From assembly GCF_029338395.1 (NCBI RefSeq), contig NZ_CP119809.1:2232001-2296000 (forward strand): 64,000 nt of DNA, written 5' to 3'. The notes beneath the pieces were generated by a model, which was not told where the DNA came from, did no database searches, and worked only from the letters and a program-made list of their open reading frames with translations. Source of the stretch: Halorussus caseinilyticus (GTDB lineage Archaea > Halobacteriota > Halobacteria > Halobacteriales > Haladaptataceae). Each line of letters starts with the position of its first letter. The stretch's first letter is position 1. Position numbers and translations under genes: made by a program. Shown here one piece after another: positions 17,682 to 27,003 of the stretch.

Positions 17682-18290
17682 CTACCGCAGGTTCTTCACC
17701 AAGAACCGACCGACCGAATCGGCGACTTTCCCGTGCTGACCGACGAAGAAGTGGTCGGCGCTCATCTCGACCGTCTCGTGGCCCAACTCGTCGGCGCGTT
17801 CGACCAGCGGTCGCCAGTCGGCGGTGTCGTCGCGGGTGCCGTAGACGACCTGCACCGGGGCCGTCACGTCCGCGAGCGCCGCCGCCGCGTCGAGGTCCGC
17901 CGTCAACCGGGACGCTGGCGCGAGCAGAGCGAGGGCGTCGGGTTGCGGGTCCACCGTGGCCGCCGCGAGGGTCCCAATCGCGCCGCCGAAACTGAACCCG
18001 AAGACGCCCACGCGGTCGTACCGGTCGCGCGCCCACCGGAGGGCGTTGCGGGCGTCCTCGCGTTCGCCGTACCCCTCGTCCCAGTCGCCGTAGTCGAACC
18101 GGAGGCAGGCGACTCCCGACTCGACCAGCGCCTCGCTCACGGCCGTCAGGCGCGGGTCGCCGCGATGTCCTCGGTGTTGAGGGTGAGGCGGGCAGGCGAC
18201 CACTGCGGCGTCCGGGTCGGCGTCGTCGGGCGCGTCGAGGGTCGCTCGCACGTCTCTGGTTCCGGGGAGCGGCAGGTCTTCGGAGTGCAT
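17682..18290 (-). CDS. Alpha/beta hydrolase (dienelactone-hydrolase-like)
   Basis: 202 aa from the ATG at 18288-18290; the longer upstream frame overlaps phoU and is rejected. Catalytic triad candidates: nucleophile Ser in GFSFGG (about residue 112), Asp in VYGTRDDT (about 165), His in MSADHFFVG (about 187). The oxyanion segment CPPHPQHRGHRGDPR matches the HPH-x-x-x-GG pattern of the family that includes archaeal CocE/NonD-like esterases. Full length and soluble. Substrate unknown. Confidence 0.82.
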   Translation of the reverse strand: MHSEDLPLPGTRDVRATLDAPDDADPDAAVVACPPHPQHRGHRGDPRLTAVSEALVESGVACLRFDYGDWDEGYGEREDARNALRWARDRYDRVGVFGFSFGGAIGTLAAATVDPQPDALALLAPASRLTADLDAAAALADVTAPVQVVYGTRDDTADWRPLVERADELGHETVEMSADHFFVGQHGKVADSVGRFLVKNLR

Positions 18291-18353
18291 GCCCGTTCGT
18301 TGGGAGAGAATCCGGATAAGCGTTGCAAATCGTCGGTCCGGGCGCGAGAGAAC

Positions 18354-18407
18354 GAAATATATTGCTTTTAGAATGAAATCGAAGTTCCTCAGAATTAAAT
18401 ATATTTC
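18354..18407. promoter_or_regulatory. 10-bp inverted AT-rich repeat upstream of the hydrolase gene
   Basis: GAAATATATT (18354-18363) and its exact reverse complement AATATATTTC (18398-18407) are separated by 34 bp, in the 127-bp gap between phoU and the hydrolase start. Candidate promoter/operator, unproven. Confidence 0.4.
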
Positions 18408-18417
18408 TTCGACGGCC

Positions 18418-19098
18418 TCACCCGATGAGTCGGTCGTCGCTCTCGGCCATGTAGAGCGTTCGGGCCGCGACGTTGACCGCGTGGTCACCGACGCGCTCCA
18501 AGTCCCGGACCGTGAGCAACACCCGCGACACGTCCTGTAAGAGCAGTTCGACTTCCTCGTCGTCGGCCCCGTCGGGGAGTTCGGTCTCGATGAGGTGGCG
18601 GACGACGGTTTCGCTCGCGCGCTCGCACGCCGCGTCGAGGTCCGCGTCACGGTCGGCCAGCGCGACACAGGCCTCGGTGTCGGCGTCGGCGTAGGCCGCC
18701 AGCGCCGTCTCGACCATCTCGACGGCTCGCTCGCCGAGCGCGCGAACGTCCACCTCGGCGAACACCTCCCGGTCGGCGTACAGGGCGTACTCGCCGATGT
18801 TGACCGCCAAGTCGCCGACGCGTTCGAGATCGGTCGTTATTTTGAACGACGCCGCGACGAACCGCAGGTCGCCCGCGACGGGTTGCTGGAGCGCCAGCAA
18901 GTCGATGCACTCGCCCTCCAGTTCGAGGTACCGCCGGTTTATCTCCTCGTCGCCGTCGATAACGTCCCACGCGAGTTCGTGGTCCTGCCGGTCTAGGGCT
19001 TCGAGCGCGAACCGCAGACGGGAGACGACGCGCTCGCCCATCCGGAGGATGCTCTCGCGGAGCGATTCGAGTTGGTTCTGGTAGTCGGTTCGAGCCAT
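18418..19098 (-). CDS. phoU: PhoU phosphate-signalling protein
   Basis: 226 aa. Two PhoU three-helix repeats. The first has GDLRFVAASFKITTDLERVG (about 73-92) and the second LLTVRDLERVGDHAVNVA (about 197-214); each carries the conserved acidic E/D-R-x-x-D metal-binding signature. Family role: negative regulator linking the Pst transporter to phosphate control. It lies downstream of pstSCAB on the same strand, after a strong hairpin, so it may be transcribed with pst at a lower level or from its own promoter. Confidence 0.9.
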   Translation of the reverse strand: MARTDYQNQLESLRESILRMGERVVSRLRFALEALDRQDHELAWDVIDGDEEINRRYLELEGECIDLLALQQPVAGDLRFVAASFKITTDLERVGDLAVNIGEYALYADREVFAEVDVRALGERAVEMVETALAAYADADTEACVALADRDADLDAACERASETVVRHLIETELPDGADDEEVELLLQDVSRVLLTVRDLERVGDHAVNVAARTLYMAESDDRLIG

Positions 19099-19208
19099 GA
19101 AGTCGGCCGTCGAAAGGAGTTCGTTCGCTGTCGGGATTAGTCTACCGTGGGTGGCGGTACCTCACCGACGTACCGAGCGCGAACGCCCGGCACGCGAAGG
19201 CGAACGGC

Positions 19209-19245
19209 CTGCGGGAGAGCGCGCCGTAAGCGCGCTCTCCCGCAG
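19209..19245 (-). terminator. 15-bp perfect hairpin between pstB and phoU
   Basis: CTGCGGGAGAGCGCG (19209-19223) pairs with CGCGCTCTCCCGCAG (19231-19245) across a 7-nt loop, starting 9 bp past the pstB stop in the transcription direction. Terminator, attenuator or mRNA-stabilising stem within the pst-phoU unit. Confidence 0.55.
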
Positions 19246-19253
19246 TAAACGTT

Positions 19254-20171
19254 TCATCCGAACTTGCCCGTGATGTAGTCTTCGACGCGCTGGCTGTTGG
19301 GGTTCTCGAAGATTTGGTCGGTCTCGCCGTACTCCACGAGGTCCCCGCCGGTGAGGAAGACGGCGGTCTGGTCGGAGATGCGGGCGGCCTGTTGCATGTT
19401 GTGGGTGACGACGACCACGGTGTAGTCCTTCGAGAGTTCCTCGATGAGGTCCTCGATTTTGGCGGTGGCGATGGGGTCGAGCGCGGAGGCGGGCTCGTCC
19501 ATCAGGATGACTTCGGGGTCAACCGCGAGACACCGCCCGATGCACAGACGCTGTTGTTGGCCTCCGGACAGGCCGAGGGCGTTGTCGTCGAGTCGGTCGC
19601 TGACCTCTTCCCAGAGCGCCGCCTGCTTCAGCGAGCGTTCGACCAGTTCGTCTTCCTTCTCGGAGTCGGCCCGTCCGAGCAGTCTGTCGAGCAGGCCGTC
19701 GTTGATGTCGCCGTGCTTGCGCGGGCCGTAGGCGATGTTGTCCCGAATCGACTTCGGGAAGGGATTCGGGGCCTGAAACACCATGCCGACGCGCTTGCGC
19801 AGTTCCACGAGGTTCACGCCGTCCTGATAGATTTCCTCGTTGTCGATTTCGACCGAGCCATCGACCCGCGCCGAGTTGATGCGGTCGTTCATCCGGTTGA
19901 GACACCGCAGGAAGGTGGACTTCCCGCACCCCGACGGACCGATGAGCGCGGTCACGCTGTTCTCGGGGATGTCCATCGACACCGAGTGGATGGCGTGGTC
20001 GTCGCCGTAGAACACGTCCAAGTCCTCGACCGAAATCTTGGGCGCGCCCGCGAAGTCGTACTCCACCCACTCGTCTTCGAGTTGCTCTTGACTCTCGCCG
20101 CTGACGGTGGTCTGTTGGCTCTCGGCCTGTTCGCCCGCTTGCTCGCTCCGTTTGAATTCTGCGTTGCTCAT
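19254..20171 (-). CDS. pstB: Phosphate ABC transporter ATP-binding protein PstB
   Basis: 305 aa from the ATG at 20169-20171, which overlaps the pstA stop by 4 bp. About 45 extra Glu/Gln-rich residues precede the ABC domain. Walker A is GPSGCGKST, followed by the PstB-typical [12 protein letters not shown]. The Q-loop region is [14 protein letters not shown], the signature LSGGQQQR, Walker [13 protein letters not shown] and the switch His is in VTHNMQQ. Drives high-affinity phosphate import. Confidence 0.95.
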   Translation of the reverse strand: MSNAEFKRSEQAGEQAESQQTTVSGESQEQLEDEWVEYDFAGAPKISVEDLDVFYGDDHAIHSVSMDIPENSVTALIGPSGCGKSTFLRCLNRMNDRINSARVDGSVEIDNEEIYQDGVNLVELRKRVGMVFQAPNPFPKSIRDNIAYGPRKHGDINDGLLDRLLGRADSEKEDELVERSLKQAALWEEVSDRLDDNALGLSGGQQQRLCIGRCLAVDPEVILMDEPASALDPIATAKIEDLIEELSKDYTVVVVTHNMQQAARISDQTAVFLTGGDLVEYGETDQIFENPNSQRVEDYITGKFG

Positions 20172-21790
20172 TGTTCGAGTTTCCTCCGGAAGTAGATTCG
20201 AGACGCGATGCCGACCGCGTAGAACGACAGCACGACCACCAGAAGCACCAGCGCGGTGGCCCACCCGAACGCCGGGTCCGAACTCACGACGCCCGCGGTG
20301 ATGGTCGCGTAGAGTTTGTACGGCAGGGCGCTGATGCTGTCCAACAGCGCCGGGTTCGCCACGAACGGCGGACTCGACGTGAACCGGAACGACGACAGCA
20401 CCTGCGGGCCGCCGCTGGCCCGCAGGTTCCCGGTCGCCACCAGCAGAATCGGGGCCGTCTCGCCCGCGATGCGGCCGACGCCGAGGATGACGCCCGTGAT
20501 GACGCCGGGCATCGCCGCCGGGACGACGACGCTCTTTATCGTCTCCCACTGGCTGACGCCGAGCGCCGCGCTCGCGTCCCGGTACTCGTCGGGCACCGTC
20601 TTGATGGCCTCACGACTGGTGATGAGGACCAGCGGAAGGAGCATGAAGCCAAGCACCAACTGACCCGCCATCAGCGACGTGGTGTTGCCGAGGCGCGGGA
20701 CGAGGAAGGCGTACCCGAACAGGCCGTAGACGATGCTCGGCGTACTCCACAGGCCGTTGGTCGCAATCTCGACCGCTCGGGTGAATCCGCCCTGTTCGGC
20801 GTACTCGGTGAGGAACACCGCCGCGCCGACGCCCAGCGGAACCGCGAACAGCACCGCGCCGACGACCAGCCACACCGTGCCGACGATGGAGGGCAGGACG
20901 CCGTTCATCACGTCGCTCGACAGCGAGTAGCCGTTCATGGTGAACGGCCAGTAGAACCAGACGCCGGGAATCTCGAAGATGAGATACTGGTCGAGACCGG
21001 GGACGTGGAACCAGAAGGCGGGTTCGCTGAACAGGCCGATTTCGACGCCTTCGACCATCCGCGACCAGCCTTTGCCGACGACGAAGACGATGAGCAAGAG
21101 CAGGACGCCGAGCATCCCGAAGGCGTTCAGGCCGACGAGCAGGTAGGCCCCGGCCTGTCGCCCGCGGGTCCCGAACCCCTCGTGGGCCTTCGCGGCCGCC
21201 CACGCGCAGACGAGTCCCGCGAAGATTGTCAACACCGGGCCGACGACGGGACCGGTGAAGGTGGCCGAGAAGCCCTCGGGTGCCCACTCCCACTCGGTGG
21301 TGAACACGTCGAGCAGAAACAGCGCGCCGACGAGGACCGACAGCGCGCCCACGGGGAGCGTCGAACCCACGTCTTCACGGGGCAGGACCGTCACCGCGCC
21401 GACGCCGACGCCGACGACCAGCGCCGCGGGAAGCCACCCGACGGCGCCGAGACCGAGCGTCTGGGACGCGAAGAGACCGCCCGCCACGACGCCGACGAGA
21501 CCGAACAGCGCGCCGGTGAGCAGTCCGGCGCTCCGGTCGGGCGTCGTCTCCACGAGGTCGGCACGCGACGCGAACCCGAGGGCGACGACGCCGAGACCCG
21601 TCAGGACGAGACTCGCGCCGTAGAGGTTGAACAGCGTCACGCCGAAGAACTCGCTCTCGACTTCGGTCCACTGGAAGATGGCCGCGAAGCCCAGAATCAC
21701 CGACAGGACGTTGAGACCGACGACGCCCGCGGCGACTCGTTCGGCGAGCGACGATTCGTCGGCGACTAGTTCGCTGGTCTCGTAGCTCAT
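20168..21790 (-). CDS. pstA: Phosphate ABC transporter permease PstA
   Basis: 540 aa, much longer than bacterial PstA (about 290). The N-terminal half (1-230) has about six extra hydrophobic helices. The C-terminal half has the BPD-transport permease domain with the PstA features GIFxxPS-like SMxxGxxxx and the EAA loop region [20 protein letters not shown]. The membrane channel is formed with PstC. ATGA overlaps at both ends show translational coupling within pstSCAB. Confidence 0.92.
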   Translation of the reverse strand: MSYETSELVADESSLAERVAAGVVGLNVLSVILGFAAIFQWTEVESEFFGVTLFNLYGASLVLTGLGVVALGFASRADLVETTPDRSAGLLTGALFGLVGVVAGGLFASQTLGLGAVGWLPAALVVGVGVGAVTVLPREDVGSTLPVGALSVLVGALFLLDVFTTEWEWAPEGFSATFTGPVVGPVLTIFAGLVCAWAAAKAHEGFGTRGRQAGAYLLVGLNAFGMLGVLLLLIVFVVGKGWSRMVEGVEIGLFSEPAFWFHVPGLDQYLIFEIPGVWFYWPFTMNGYSLSSDVMNGVLPSIVGTVWLVVGAVLFAVPLGVGAAVFLTEYAEQGGFTRAVEIATNGLWSTPSIVYGLFGYAFLVPRLGNTTSLMAGQLVLGFMLLPLVLITSREAIKTVPDEYRDASAALGVSQWETIKSVVVPAAMPGVITGVILGVGRIAGETAPILLVATGNLRASGGPQVLSSFRFTSSPPFVANPALLDSISALPYKLYATITAGVVSSDPAFGWATALVLLVVVLSFYAVGIASRIYFRRKLEQ

Positions 21791-22860
21791 TGGCTCCCTC
21801 CGAGTTTACGCTCCATGTGCGCTTCCACCAGTTGCGAGGCGATACTGAGTCCGAGGACGGTCACGAACAGGACGACCCCGGCCGCGAACAGCGCCGACAT
21901 CTGGTTGCCCGAGGCGACACCGTACTGGCCCGCGATGACGCTGGTGAGCGTCTCGGTCCCCTTGAACACGTCGTAGATGGGGTCGGGGAGAATCTGCTGG
22001 TGGGGCAACATCACGGTCACGGCCATCGTCTCGCCGACTGCCCGGCCGACCCCGAGCAGAACCGCGGCCGAGACGCCCGAGAACGACGCCGGAATGGTGA
22101 CGCTCTTGATGGTCTGCCAGTCGGTCGCGCCGAGCGCCAGCGACCCGCTTTTCATCGACTCGGGCACGCTCCCGATGGCGTCCTCGGCGACCGAAACAAC
22201 GGTCGGCAGGGCCATCACGCCGATGACCAGCGCCGCCGCGAACAGGCTTCCGAAGTTCGCCAACTCGAATTCCTCCATCATGTACGTGTTGATGATGACG
22301 TAGCCGATGAACCCGTAGACGATGGACGGGACGCCCGCCAGAATCTCGATGCCGGGTTTGATGACCTCGCGCGCCCACCCCGGTGCGATTTCGCTGATGA
22401 ACAGCGCTCCGGCCACGCCGAGGGGTCCGGCGATGGCCATCGCCAGTATCGTCGTCACGAGCGTCCCCCACATCATCGGCACCAGCGAGTAGACGCCCTC
22501 GCTGGTACTCCACAGGGGCTGTTCGGTGCGGAGAATCAGGTCGAGTCCCATCGCCTGAAACACCGGGACCGAACGCAGGATGAGGTAGACGGAGATGAGA
22601 CCGAGGATGACGATAGTCGAAGCCGTCATCAGGAACATCAGCAGTTTCGCGGTGTTGGCCTGATGGGACTTCCACCCGTAGGTGACGACGGCGAAGAACG
22701 TCACGAGTGGGAACACCGTGTACGCGGGCGCGACGAGGAACGTCAGCAGTGCGCCGAGGACGGAGGCGACGGCTACACCGTCTACGAACTGCGCCCCGCG
22801 GTCCATGTCCTCTACGGTGGTGCGAGCGGACCGAACGCGGGTGGCGACGCTTCCTATCAT
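21787..22860 (-). CDS. pstC: Phosphate ABC transporter permease PstC
   Basis: 357 aa. Six or more hydrophobic helices, with permease-domain motifs VPSIVYGFIGYVIIN and EDAIGSVPESMKSGSLALGA (EAA loop). PAYTVFPLVTFF occurs in the early helices. It overlaps pstA at its 3' end and pstS at its 5' end by 4 bp each. Confidence 0.92.
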   Translation of the reverse strand: MIGSVATRVRSARTTVEDMDRGAQFVDGVAVASVLGALLTFLVAPAYTVFPLVTFFAVVTYGWKSHQANTAKLLMFLMTASTIVILGLISVYLILRSVPVFQAMGLDLILRTEQPLWSTSEGVYSLVPMMWGTLVTTILAMAIAGPLGVAGALFISEIAPGWAREVIKPGIEILAGVPSIVYGFIGYVIINTYMMEEFELANFGSLFAAALVIGVMALPTVVSVAEDAIGSVPESMKSGSLALGATDWQTIKSVTIPASFSGVSAAVLLGVGRAVGETMAVTVMLPHQQILPDPIYDVFKGTETLTSVIAGQYGVASGNQMSALFAAGVVLFVTVLGLSIASQLVEAHMERKLGGSQ

Positions 22861-23954
22861 TTGGGGTCGGGAAGCTTTCCGAGTTGGTTCTCGCGGCGTT
22901 TCTGGGTGAGTTTCGCGTAGCCCGACGGTTTGACGAAGCTCTCCTGTCCGAACTCGCTGACGAGCATCCGAAGGAACGCGGCCTCCATCTCCGAGGTGCC
23001 GTCGTAGGTGTAACAGTGGAGGTCACGCGACAGCGGATAGTTCTCGTCCGCGAGGTTCTTTCCGGGTTCGTACACTTTGCCGTCGAACTCCAGTTTGACG
23101 GCCGCAACTTCGTCCGTGACGAACGCCAGTGCCATGTACGCGACGGCGTTGTTCGACCGGGAGACGATGGTCTTGACCTGCTGGTTCTGGCCCTTGCGCA
23201 CGTCCACGCCGGACATCGACGCGTCGGGACCGCCGAGCATGTTGGTCCGAAACGCGGTGTCGGTACCCGAACCTTCGGCGCGACCCACCGCCTGAATCTC
23301 CTTGTCTTCGCCAGTGTAAGCGTCGATTTCCGACCAGTTCTCGATTTCACCAGTGTATATCTTCCGGACCTGTTCGGCGGTCAGCTTCTCGACGCCCGCC
23401 TCGTAGACCTCCTTACTGAGGACGATGGGTTGGGCGTCTACTCCCACGACGTGATTGGTGAACTTCTCTAGTTCCTCCTCGCTCAGGTCCGGGAGTTCCG
23501 CCGAGACGGGCGCGCTCGCGTTGCCGATGTCCACGAGACCGTTTTTCAGCTTTTCGAGACCAGTTCCCGAGTGGCTCAGACCGACGGTGACTTTGAACGG
23601 CGGGGCGGTCCCGTCGCCCTCGAACCCGTACTTGCTGGCCCAGTAGGTAGCCAGTCGCTCGTCGGTCTGGATGCCGTACTCGTTCGGACCCCAGTACTCT
23701 TCGTCGTCGGCGGGTGGGTTGGAACTCCACACCGACGCGGCTTTGCTCGTTATCGGATACACCGTCGAGGAACCGCCCGCTTTCAACTGGTCGGAAGACG
23801 AGTCGTCGGAACCCGAATCGTCGGACGCGGCAGTCGTCTCCCCCCGATTACCGGGTGGCGTCGGACTCGTGCTGATACAACCAGCTAGCGATGCGATGGC
23901 GGTACCCCCTCCGAGGAGAACGGTGCGACGGTCTACAGAGGGTCTTTCCCGCAT
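22857..23954 (-). CDS. pstS: Phosphate-binding Tat lipoprotein PstS
   Basis: 365 aa from the ATG at 23952-23954; a TTG six codons upstream is a weaker choice. The signal VDRRTVLLGGGTAIASLAGC has the twin-Arg motif and a lipobox ending at Cys (about residue 26), so it is a Tat-exported lipid-anchored protein, usual for haloarchaea. The PBP domain begins LKAGGSSTVYPIT (phosphate-contact Ser/Thr) and contains VGRAEGSGTDTAF. First gene of pstSCAB and the likely site of phosphate control. Confidence 0.92.
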   Translation of the reverse strand: MRERPSVDRRTVLLGGGTAIASLAGCISTSPTPPGNRGETTAASDDSGSDDSSSDQLKAGGSSTVYPITSKAASVWSSNPPADDEEYWGPNEYGIQTDERLATYWASKYGFEGDGTAPPFKVTVGLSHSGTGLEKLKNGLVDIGNASAPVSAELPDLSEEELEKFTNHVVGVDAQPIVLSKEVYEAGVEKLTAEQVRKIYTGEIENWSEIDAYTGEDKEIQAVGRAEGSGTDTAFRTNMLGGPDASMSGVDVRKGQNQQVKTIVSRSNNAVAYMALAFVTDEVAAVKLEFDGKVYEPGKNLADENYPLSRDLHCYTYDGTSEMEAAFLRMLVSEFGQESFVKPSGYAKLTQKRRENQLGKLPDPK

Positions 23955-23978
23955 TACGATTGCTTTGCCCAAGACGAA

Positions 23979-24017
23979 GTAAATACCCTTCTATTACAAC
24001 TATATAGAAGTATTTAC
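23979..24017. promoter_or_regulatory. Inverted repeat in the pstS / AbrB-PhoU divergent promoter region
   Basis: GTAAATACCCTTCTAT (23979-23994) and ATAGAAGTATTTAC (24004-24017) form a near-perfect dyad with a 2-nt length difference, 25 bp upstream of the pstS ATG. AT-rich in a GC-rich background. Candidate operator or TATA/BRE region for phosphate-dependent control. Confidence 0.5.
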
Positions 24018-24176
24018 CCATAGATATTCGGGTTCGAGTACGAACGGAGGCTGTCACGAAATCCCACAATTGCCCGCATCCGGCCGAGAGAGGGGCGGGA
24101 AACCAAACAGACAGCTGATGATTCTTGGAAAATTTCCCGCGGCTGGTCGCCGCAGATTGTCGCCGAGGACAGCCTG

Positions 24177-24200
24177 TATATAGATTTGAATAGATTTATT
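24177..24200 (+). promoter_or_regulatory. Candidate promoter of the AbrB-PhoU fusion gene
   Basis: TATATA at 24177-24182, with a second AT-rich block TAGATTTATT at 24191-24200. The first is about 45 bp before the ATG at 24225, implying a short 5' UTR. Confidence 0.4.
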
Positions 24201-24224
24201 GTGCGGTGGTACCCCCGTTGGGAC

Positions 24225-25226
24225 ATGGAAACGCGGAAAGTGCAGGTGACGGGTGGTTCCACGTTCACAGTCTCCATTCCGAAGGGGTGGGCGACCGAGA
24301 ACGGCATCGAAGCGGGCGACCGCGTCGAGTTTCATCCGGAAGGTGATTCGCTGTTGCTCTCGCCGCGAACGACCGACGACGCCGTGGAGGGGACCGTGGA
24401 CATCACGGACCTCGAAGGACCGGAGCTCATGCGAACGGTGTTCACGCTGTACGTCAGCGGCTTCGACCTCATCAACCTCGAAGCGACCCGCGTGACCCCC
24501 GACCAGCGCCGGACGGTCCGGGACGCCACGCAGGGTCTGGTCGGACTGGAAGTCATAGAGGAGACCGGCGACCGAGTGGTGTTGCAGGACCTGCTCGACT
24601 CGTCGGAACTGTCGATTCACAACGCCATCACGCGGATGCGTCTGGTCTCGGTGACGATGCTCCAAGACGCTGTGACCGCGCTGGTCGAGAACGACGACGA
24701 CCTCGCAACCGACGTTATCGAGCGCGACGACGACGTGGACCGCCTCTGGTTCATGATTTCACGGGTGTTCCGGTCGGCGCTCCGGAACCCGAGCACCGCC
24801 GCCGACATCGGACTACCCCGCGAGACGTGTTTCGACTACCACTCCAGCGCCCGCCAACTGGAACGCATCGCGGACCACGCCGCCAAAATCGGCCAACTCT
24901 CGCTCAAACTCGGCGACGTTCCCGAGGAGGTGGCCGACGCGCTCGAAGACCTGCACCGCGAAGCGGCCGAAATCGTGGACATGTCGATGGACGCCCTGCT
25001 GGAAGAGGAGGGGTCGGAAGCCACCAGACTCGGCAACCAGACCCGCGAGCGCGTCCGCAACGTGGACGAACACACGCGCGCGGTGGACGACCTCATCCGC
25101 GAGATGGACGCCGAGCGCGCCCAACACCTCAGTCTCGTGGTGGACTCGCTGTCCCGGAGCGCCGACTACGGCGGCAACATCGCCGAAACTGCGCTTCAGA
25201 AAGCCGCACCGCGCCCCGAGAACTGA
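24225..25226 (+). CDS. AbrB/SpoVT-domain plus PhoU-domain regulator
   Basis: 333 aa from the ATG at 24225 (METRKVQVTGGSTFTVSIPK). Residues 1-45 are a swapped-hairpin AbrB DNA-binding domain (GGSTFTVSIPKGWATENGIE, GDRVEF). Residues from about 120 form PhoU-like helical repeats with ARQLERIADHAAKIGQ and LSRSADYGGNIAETAL. Transcribed away from pstSCAB, it is a good candidate for the DNA-binding phosphate regulator of the locus. Family architecture known; target operator inferred. Confidence 0.88.
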   Translation: METRKVQVTGGSTFTVSIPKGWATENGIEAGDRVEFHPEGDSLLLSPRTTDDAVEGTVDITDLEGPELMRTVFTLYVSGFDLINLEATRVTPDQRRTVRDATQGLVGLEVIEETGDRVVLQDLLDSSELSIHNAITRMRLVSVTMLQDAVTALVENDDDLATDVIERDDDVDRLWFMISRVFRSALRNPSTAADIGLPRETCFDYHSSARQLERIADHAAKIGQLSLKLGDVPEEVADALEDLHREAAEIVDMSMDALLEEEGSEATRLGNQTRERVRNVDEHTRAVDDLIREMDAERAQHLSLVVDSLSRSADYGGNIAETALQKAAPRPEN

Positions 25227-25360
25227 GTCCGGTCGGACTCAGTTTTCGCGGCCCTCGGAACAACCCGTAGCAACTTCTTCCGTTCTTTAAGACATGTATC
25301 TAATTAGTAGGGGCAACTATAGATTGCCGAAAGCGCCACGCGCCGAGTACCGAGCTACGG

Positions 25361-25392
25361 CCGGGCGCGTCCGGCACGCCGGACGCGCCCGG
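25361..25392. terminator. 14-bp perfect hairpin between convergent genes
   Basis: CCGGGCGCGTCCGG (25361-25374), loop CACG, CCGGACGCGCCCGG (25379-25392), between the AbrB-PhoU gene and the CBS gene ends. Bidirectional terminator-like by position. Confidence 0.5.
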
Positions 25393-25439
25393 TCAGAGGT
25401 AGCGAATCCGGGCGACCTGTCTACTCGGTAGCGACCCCC

Positions 25440-26582
25440 TCAGAGTTCGCCGAGTTTCCGCAGGAGTTGTCCTTCGTACTCCCGGTCGCTCTCGACGCCC
25501 TTCACTTCGAGGACGTTACGCTCTAGCTTGTCGCGCGCGACGCTGAAGGCCTGTTCCGCACCGTAGCCTTCGCCCGACCCCGCGACCTGTCCGCGGTTGG
25601 TTCGGAGTCGAATCTTGCACTGAATCAGCGGCGTACCGCGGAGTTTCTCCTTGTGTTCGTGGAACCGGACGTGGGCGTGGCGGACCCGCATCTTGCCGTA
25701 CTTCTCGGCGATTTCCTCGATGGACGACCGAATCGACTCCCGCGAGAGGGTGTCGAGCAGGTTCACGTTGGTAATCTGCACGTCCATCACGTCCTCCTCG
25801 GTGTACGACAGCGCGCGAAGCACGTCGGTCTTCGTGACGACGCCGCCGACCACCCGGTCGTCGTCTTCGGGCGTGACGACGAGTCCGGAGTAGTCCTTCT
25901 CGAACATGCGTTCAACCGCGTCTCGGACGCTCTCGTCGAGCGTCGTCGTCGCCGCGGGACTCGACATCACGTCGTACACCGGCAGGTCGAGCAGTCTGTC
26001 GCCCTCGCCCGACCGGTCGCCGCGGGTGGTCTTCTCGACGTTCCGGGTAGCGAACTCCACCACGTCGTGGGTGGTGACGACGCCGGTGAGGAAGCCGTCC
26101 TCGTCCACGACGGGAAGACGGGAGACGCCGTGTTCGCGCAGGCGGTTGATGGCCTGCCCGAGCGTCGCGTCCTCGGCGATGGAAATCGGGTTCTCCGTGT
26201 AAATCTGCTCGACGGTCAGCGTGTCGAGATTCTCCAGCACCGCTTCGAGGATGAGGTCCTGACTGATGACGCCCCAGAGCGACCCCGACTCGAAGACGGG
26301 CGCGACTTTGGTGCCGCCCTCCACGAGCGCACGCGCGACATCCCGAACGTTGTCGGTTCGTTCGACTTTCGGTGCGGATTTTGTCAGCGTCTCGACTTTG
26401 GTGTGGTCCTCTATGTGTGAGCGAAGCAGTTGCTTCTGGGTGATGACCCCCTCGTATTCGCCAGCCTTGGTCACGATGATGCCCTTCGGGTTCTCCTCTT
26501 CGAAGACGGAACGAGCTTTGCCGAGGTTCGATTCGGCCTCTAACTCGGTGTAGTCCGTCGTTGCAATATCAGCGATGTCCAT
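25440..26582 (-). CDS. Four-CBS-domain protein with C-terminal HPF/S30AE-like domain
   Basis: 380 aa from the ATG at 26580-26582. Four CBS motifs in two Bateman pairs span about residues 1-270, with repeated strand-turn patterns such as GVSRLPVVDEDGFLTGVVTT and SGLVVTPEDD. CBS pairs usually bind adenosine nucleotides. The last 115 residues, with MDVQITNVNL at the start and AEQAFSVARDKLERNV near the end, resemble the ribosome-hibernation HPF/S30AE fold. The nucleotide-sensing link to ribosomes is an inference. Next to the phosphate locus, convergent with it. Confidence 0.8.
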   Translation of the reverse strand: MDIADIATTDYTELEAESNLGKARSVFEEENPKGIIVTKAGEYEGVITQKQLLRSHIEDHTKVETLTKSAPKVERTDNVRDVARALVEGGTKVAPVFESGSLWGVISQDLILEAVLENLDTLTVEQIYTENPISIAEDATLGQAINRLREHGVSRLPVVDEDGFLTGVVTTHDVVEFATRNVEKTTRGDRSGEGDRLLDLPVYDVMSSPAATTTLDESVRDAVERMFEKDYSGLVVTPEDDDRVVGGVVTKTDVLRALSYTEEDVMDVQITNVNLLDTLSRESIRSSIEEIAEKYGKMRVRHAHVRFHEHKEKLRGTPLIQCKIRLRTNRGQVAGSGEGYGAEQAFSVARDKLERNVLEVKGVESDREYEGQLLRKLGEL

Positions 26583-26697
26583 CGTCACCTGAACGTACGC
26601 CGCCAGCGATAATGAAACTTAGCCGGGTTCCAGAAATTTGAGAACTGAACGCGGTCCCGACGGGGGATTTTTGCCGATTCCCGTCGAAGTACCCCGA

Positions 26698-27003
26698 GTG
26701 ATACCCGACATCGGCGCGGCGTTCGGCGAGTACACCTACCTCGTGACCGAAGTCGTCTGGGGGACCGTCGCGGTAGGACTCCTCTATCGGGCCGGGGCGA
26801 TAGTTCAAGCCGCCCGAACTATCGCCGTCCTCTACCCAATCGCCTATTTGTGGGACTGGTACACACTCCGTATCGGCGTCTTTGCCATCCCCCTTCGGAC
26901 TGGAATAGAGTTCCTCGGGATACCAATCGAGGAACATATCTTCATGGTGGTAGTCCCGGCGCTCGTCCTCGGAATTCACGAGAACTTGGTCACTCGGGGA
27001 TGA
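26698..27003 (+). CDS. Small lycopene-cyclase-domain membrane protein
   Basis: 101 aa from the GTG at 26698; a TTG at 26638 would add 20 polar residues. Three hydrophobic segments: about 13-30, 38-52 and 78-95. AYLWDWYTLRIGVFAIPL and LGIPIEEHIFMVVVPALVLG are the paired motifs of one CrtYcd-type lycopene cyclase repeat (Trp-Asp, then Pro-x-Glu-Glu). Haloarchaeal full cyclases carry two such repeats, so this is a half-size paralogue that may dimerise. No carotenoid genes are adjacent. Confidence 0.65.
   Translation: MIPDIGAAFGEYTYLVTEVVWGTVAVGLLYRAGAIVQAARTIAVLYPIAYLWDWYTLRIGVFAIPLRTGIEFLGIPIEEHIFMVVVPALVLGIHENLVTRG

Noticed and set aside
23955-23972. TTG start of PstS
   Set aside because: The ATG at 23954 gives a standard Tat lipoprotein signal. 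The six extra residues (MGKAIV) would precede the n-region for no reason.
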